15,262 nucleotides of DNA from Prevotella sp. UBA4339. Lineage in GTDB: Bacteria > Bacteroidota > Bacteroidia > Bacteroidales > Bacteroidaceae. Under the pieces are notes generated by a model. The model was given only the letters and a program-made list of their open reading frames with translations, was not told where the DNA came from and ran no database searches. This document shows positions 13,444 through 15,262 of the stretch, piece by piece. The number at the start of each line of letters is the position of its first letter. Within the stretch, counting starts at the first letter, position 1. The stretch covers positions 1-15,262 of the forward strand of contig DGTJ01000115.1 in NCBI GenBank assembly GCA_002393725.1. Reading direction: 5' to 3'. The translations under genes and the position numbers were made by a program.

Positions 13444-14591
13444 ACCTCTCTTGATTTTGTAGGAATCTGAATGAATATCACGGTGCCATTGTCCATCGTC
13501 ACCGGCTTGCCGCTGTCATCGCAGAGCGCACGGTAGGCACTCAGCTCACGGCAGAGGATGCCTGCCTGCGGCTGTCCGCTCTGGAGACCTCCCTTGTTGA
13601 TGACGGCTTCCTCGCCATAGCCCACGCTCTCGAACTCGCCATTGCCAGATGCAAAGAAGAGTTCCATGTCAAAGAATCTGCATGGGTTGCTTATAATGCC
13701 CTTGGCATTGGCCACCCATGCGTTGAGCACAACTGTTGTCGTGTCATGGAAGATGTACTTGCCACGCAGGAACTCGATGTCATAGTCAAACTGGCCATAC
13801 CACCGTTTCAGGCGTGTTACGAAATACTTAGCCGTGTTTGCATTGCCGTAGGCGACGGCCTTCACCCTCAGCGTAACGTCCTGTATATAGTCCTGGTCAA
13901 CGATGATTTCCTTTGTCTGCTCACCGCTTACCAGCCACGGCTGCTCGCTGAAGTCCTCGCTGAAAGCCCGTGTTTCTGTGTTCCACCACTGCCACTGATA
14001 CGAGGCCCTTTCATCAGGAATGTCATCAGGGCCGTTCCTCAATTGCACAGGAATGCCGAACTGCCCCCAGTGACGCATCGGCACGAGTCGCACTTTGCCG
14101 CGCCATTTGCCGGCATCGAGCGTGATGTTCAGGTCGGTCTGTGTCTCAGTCACACAGTCCTTCTCCCAGTCGAACTTGAAAACCTCGTTGCGTCGAGGAT
14201 CGATGTATTCACCGTGGAAAGCAATCTTCACCACCTCCTGCGGCTGTGTGTTGCGGTAGAGTGTCAGCCTCTTCGTCACGGCATCGACGGTGTAATTGTG
14301 TTCACTCTCCGATGCAGCAGGCAGCACGGAACAGATGCCACCCGAAACAAGTGTCAGCGTCCATGTCACGTTAACCATTTGCGCCACATAGTCGGATGTG
14401 GCAATCGTACCGTCAGGGTCACTGATGATCAGCTGTGGCTTCAGCACAAAGGGAGTCAGCGTTCTGTTCGGAATGAACGACAGCGACGAGGCATCATACT
14501 TCTGCAGCAGTGATCCGCCCATCTCCACGATCTGGAAGATGAAGCTCAACGGTGCATGCACCACGCGGCCTTGATTTTTTCTTATCCTCAT
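13440..14591 (-). CDS. Phage structural protein, 383 aa
   Basis: A beta-rich protein with many Trp and Tyr residues, for example SYQWQWWNTETRAFSEDF and RLKRWYGQFDYDIEFLRGKY. It has no signal peptide or membrane helix. It starts 11 nt after the previous gene and overlaps the 66-aa gene by 4 bp. The N-terminus is basic (MRIRKNQGRVVHAP). No family is recognised. The position between a carbohydrate-binding-like protein and other tail proteins suggests a baseplate or tail-fibre component. Confidence 0.7.
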   Translation of the reverse strand: MRIRKNQGRVVHAPLSFIFQIVEMGGSLLQKYDASSLSFIPNRTLTPFVLKPQLIISDPDGTIATSDYVAQMVNVTWTLTLVSGGICSVLPAASESEHNYTVDAVTKRLTLYRNTQPQEVVKIAFHGEYIDPRRNEVFKFDWEKDCVTETQTDLNITLDAGKWRGKVRLVPMRHWGQFGIPVQLRNGPDDIPDERASYQWQWWNTETRAFSEDFSEQPWLVSGEQTKEIIVDQDYIQDVTLRVKAVAYGNANTAKYFVTRLKRWYGQFDYDIEFLRGKYIFHDTTTVVLNAWVANAKGIISNPCRFFDMELFFASGNGEFESVGYGEEAVINKGGLQSGQPQAGILCRELSAYRALCDDSGKPVTMDNGTVIFIQIPTKSREV

Positions 14592-14602
14592 ATCTCAAAA
14601 AA

Positions 14603-15262
14603 TTACATTAGTATCGAATACATGGCACTGAAGGTGTTGTCCTGCTCTGGCAGATAGACATCACACTGAAAGCTCACCTGGGCACCGGCCTCCCACGTTC
14701 CGGGATAGTCAACGGCTGAGTCGAGTGGCAGGGTGAAGCCCAAGGTTCCCTGAGCGTGAGTAATATTCCATGCCATATCGCCGTCGCTGTCATGACTGAT
14801 GCGCTGCCAACTGATGTTGTTCCAGCCTATCTCTGTGTCGCTGATCTGCATCTCGGCATTCCAGAGCGAGGCGACGAGCGTAGTCTGCCACGGCTTTCCT
14901 GCCGGGAAGCTGTCGCCTGCCGTGCTCACAATCTCCAAGGTCATGTTCTTGCCACCGAGCAAACAGGCCCAGTCAGCATTGTTATACCGAGGCTCCTTGC
15001 CGACGGTAGGCTTCTCAACTGCAGCCTGCCACAGACAGCCGCCCCACCATACGCGGTCAGCAAAGAATCCCCTTGCCTCTTCATCATAACCATGTATATA
15101 CTGCGTGGCGGCATCCCATGTGCCACGGTCACGGGCCGTATATTGCGGATTGCCCTGATAGTCCACACGGATGAAGTCCTGGACAATCAGACCACGGGCA
15201 TAGATATACGGTTGTCGCTTGTTGACGGGCAGGTTCCTCAGACAGTCGAGGTCAGGAGGCAG
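14603..15262 (-). CDS. Tail protein with aromatic carbohydrate-binding-like module, 5' end outside window
   Basis: The frame stays open from the stop at 14603 to the window edge (219 residues visible). The earliest visible start-like codon is a GTG at 15166, but in-frame sequence upstream (NLPVNKRQPYIYARGLIVQD) shows the gene begins further right. At about residues 45-95 the pattern RDRGTWDAATQYI, DRVWWGGCLWQAA, NNADWACLL resembles short CBM5/12-like modules with stacked aromatics, which in phage tails often bind surface polysaccharide. The C-terminal part is beta-rich. It is the most upstream visible member of the tail operon, 11 nt before the 383-aa gene. Whether the module binds sugar is inference. 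Confidence 0.75.
   Translation of the reverse strand: MPPDLDCLRNLPVNKRQPYIYARGLIVQDFIRVDYQGNPQYTARDRGTWDAATQYIHGYDEEARGFFADRVWWGGCLWQAAVEKPTVGKEPRYNNADWACLLGGKNMTLEIVSTAGDSFPAGKPWQTTLVASLWNAEMQISDTEIGWNNISWQRISHDSDGDMAWNITHAQGTLGFTLPLDSAVDYPGTWEAGAQVSFQCDVYLPEQDNTFSAMYSILM

Noticed and set aside
13746..14513. Plus-strand 255-codon open frame opposite the 383-aa structural gene
   Set aside because: The minus-strand gene is packed by ATGA overlap and short spacing with neighbours on both sides. The plus frame has no promoter, partner or recognisable motif.
1..15262. CRISPR array, tRNA or insertion sequence
   Set aside because: The only direct repeats I saw are TR/VR and the 12-bp tandem repeat. 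There is no regularly spaced repeat set, no cloverleaf-like sequence with a CCA-type end, and no transposase frame or terminal inverted repeats.

Overview
This window reads as part of a prophage or phage genome from a Bacteroidales host (Bacteroides, Prevotella or Parabacteroides type). The evidence is Bacteroidetes-style -7 boxes (TAnnTTTG) ahead of several transcription units, A/T-rich leaders without clear Shine-Dalgarno sites, and proteins typical of Bacteroidales prophages (four-helix holin, Amidase_3 endolysin, tail proteins). Every gene I support lies on the minus strand, so the window is described from right to left.

15262 to 10268: a tightly packed tail and baseplate operon. It holds a truncated protein with an aromatic, carbohydrate-binding-like repeat, a 383-aa structural protein, a 66-aa protein, a 361-aa structural protein and a 629-aa tail-fibre-like protein. 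Neighbours overlap by ATGA or sit a few bases apart.

10254 to 6191: a complete diversity-generating retroelement (DGR). The target gene (472 aa) ends in a C-type-lectin-like variable domain. Its variable repeat (VR, 8885-9008) is matched by a non-coding template repeat (TR, 8488-8611). All 21 VR/TR differences fall at adenines of the TR coding strand, the signature of adenine-specific mutagenic retrohoming. A perfect 8-bp hairpin sits at the 3' end of VR, and a chain of small hairpins follows the target stop. TR has its own candidate promoter and is followed by a leader with a 12-bp tandem repeat. Then come a 550-aa reverse transcriptase and an overlapping 130-aa protein, closed by a terminator. 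The RT is unusual. It has an extra C-terminal domain, an FVDN catalytic box in place of the usual xxDD, and a G9 run at the domain boundary where one extra G would create an immediate TAA stop.

6141 to 4405: a lysis cassette of holin, N-acetylmuramoyl-L-alanine amidase and a membrane-anchored, spanin-like protein, ending in a terminator whose stem overlaps the last codons.

4353 to 3546: an independent HicA-HicB toxin-antitoxin unit with its own promoter, an 11-bp inverted-repeat operator and a terminator. It is followed by a 60-aa membrane protein.

3310 to 1: a stem-loop that carries both a terminator-like T-run and a -7 promoter box, then the first 1089 codons of a tail tape measure protein that leaves the window. 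A tape measure gene downstream of lysis genes is an unusual order for a tailed phage.

Together, the tail genes build the virion tip, the DGR diversifies the tip's receptor-binding end, the lysis cassette releases particles, and HicAB is probably a maintenance or defence cargo gene pair.
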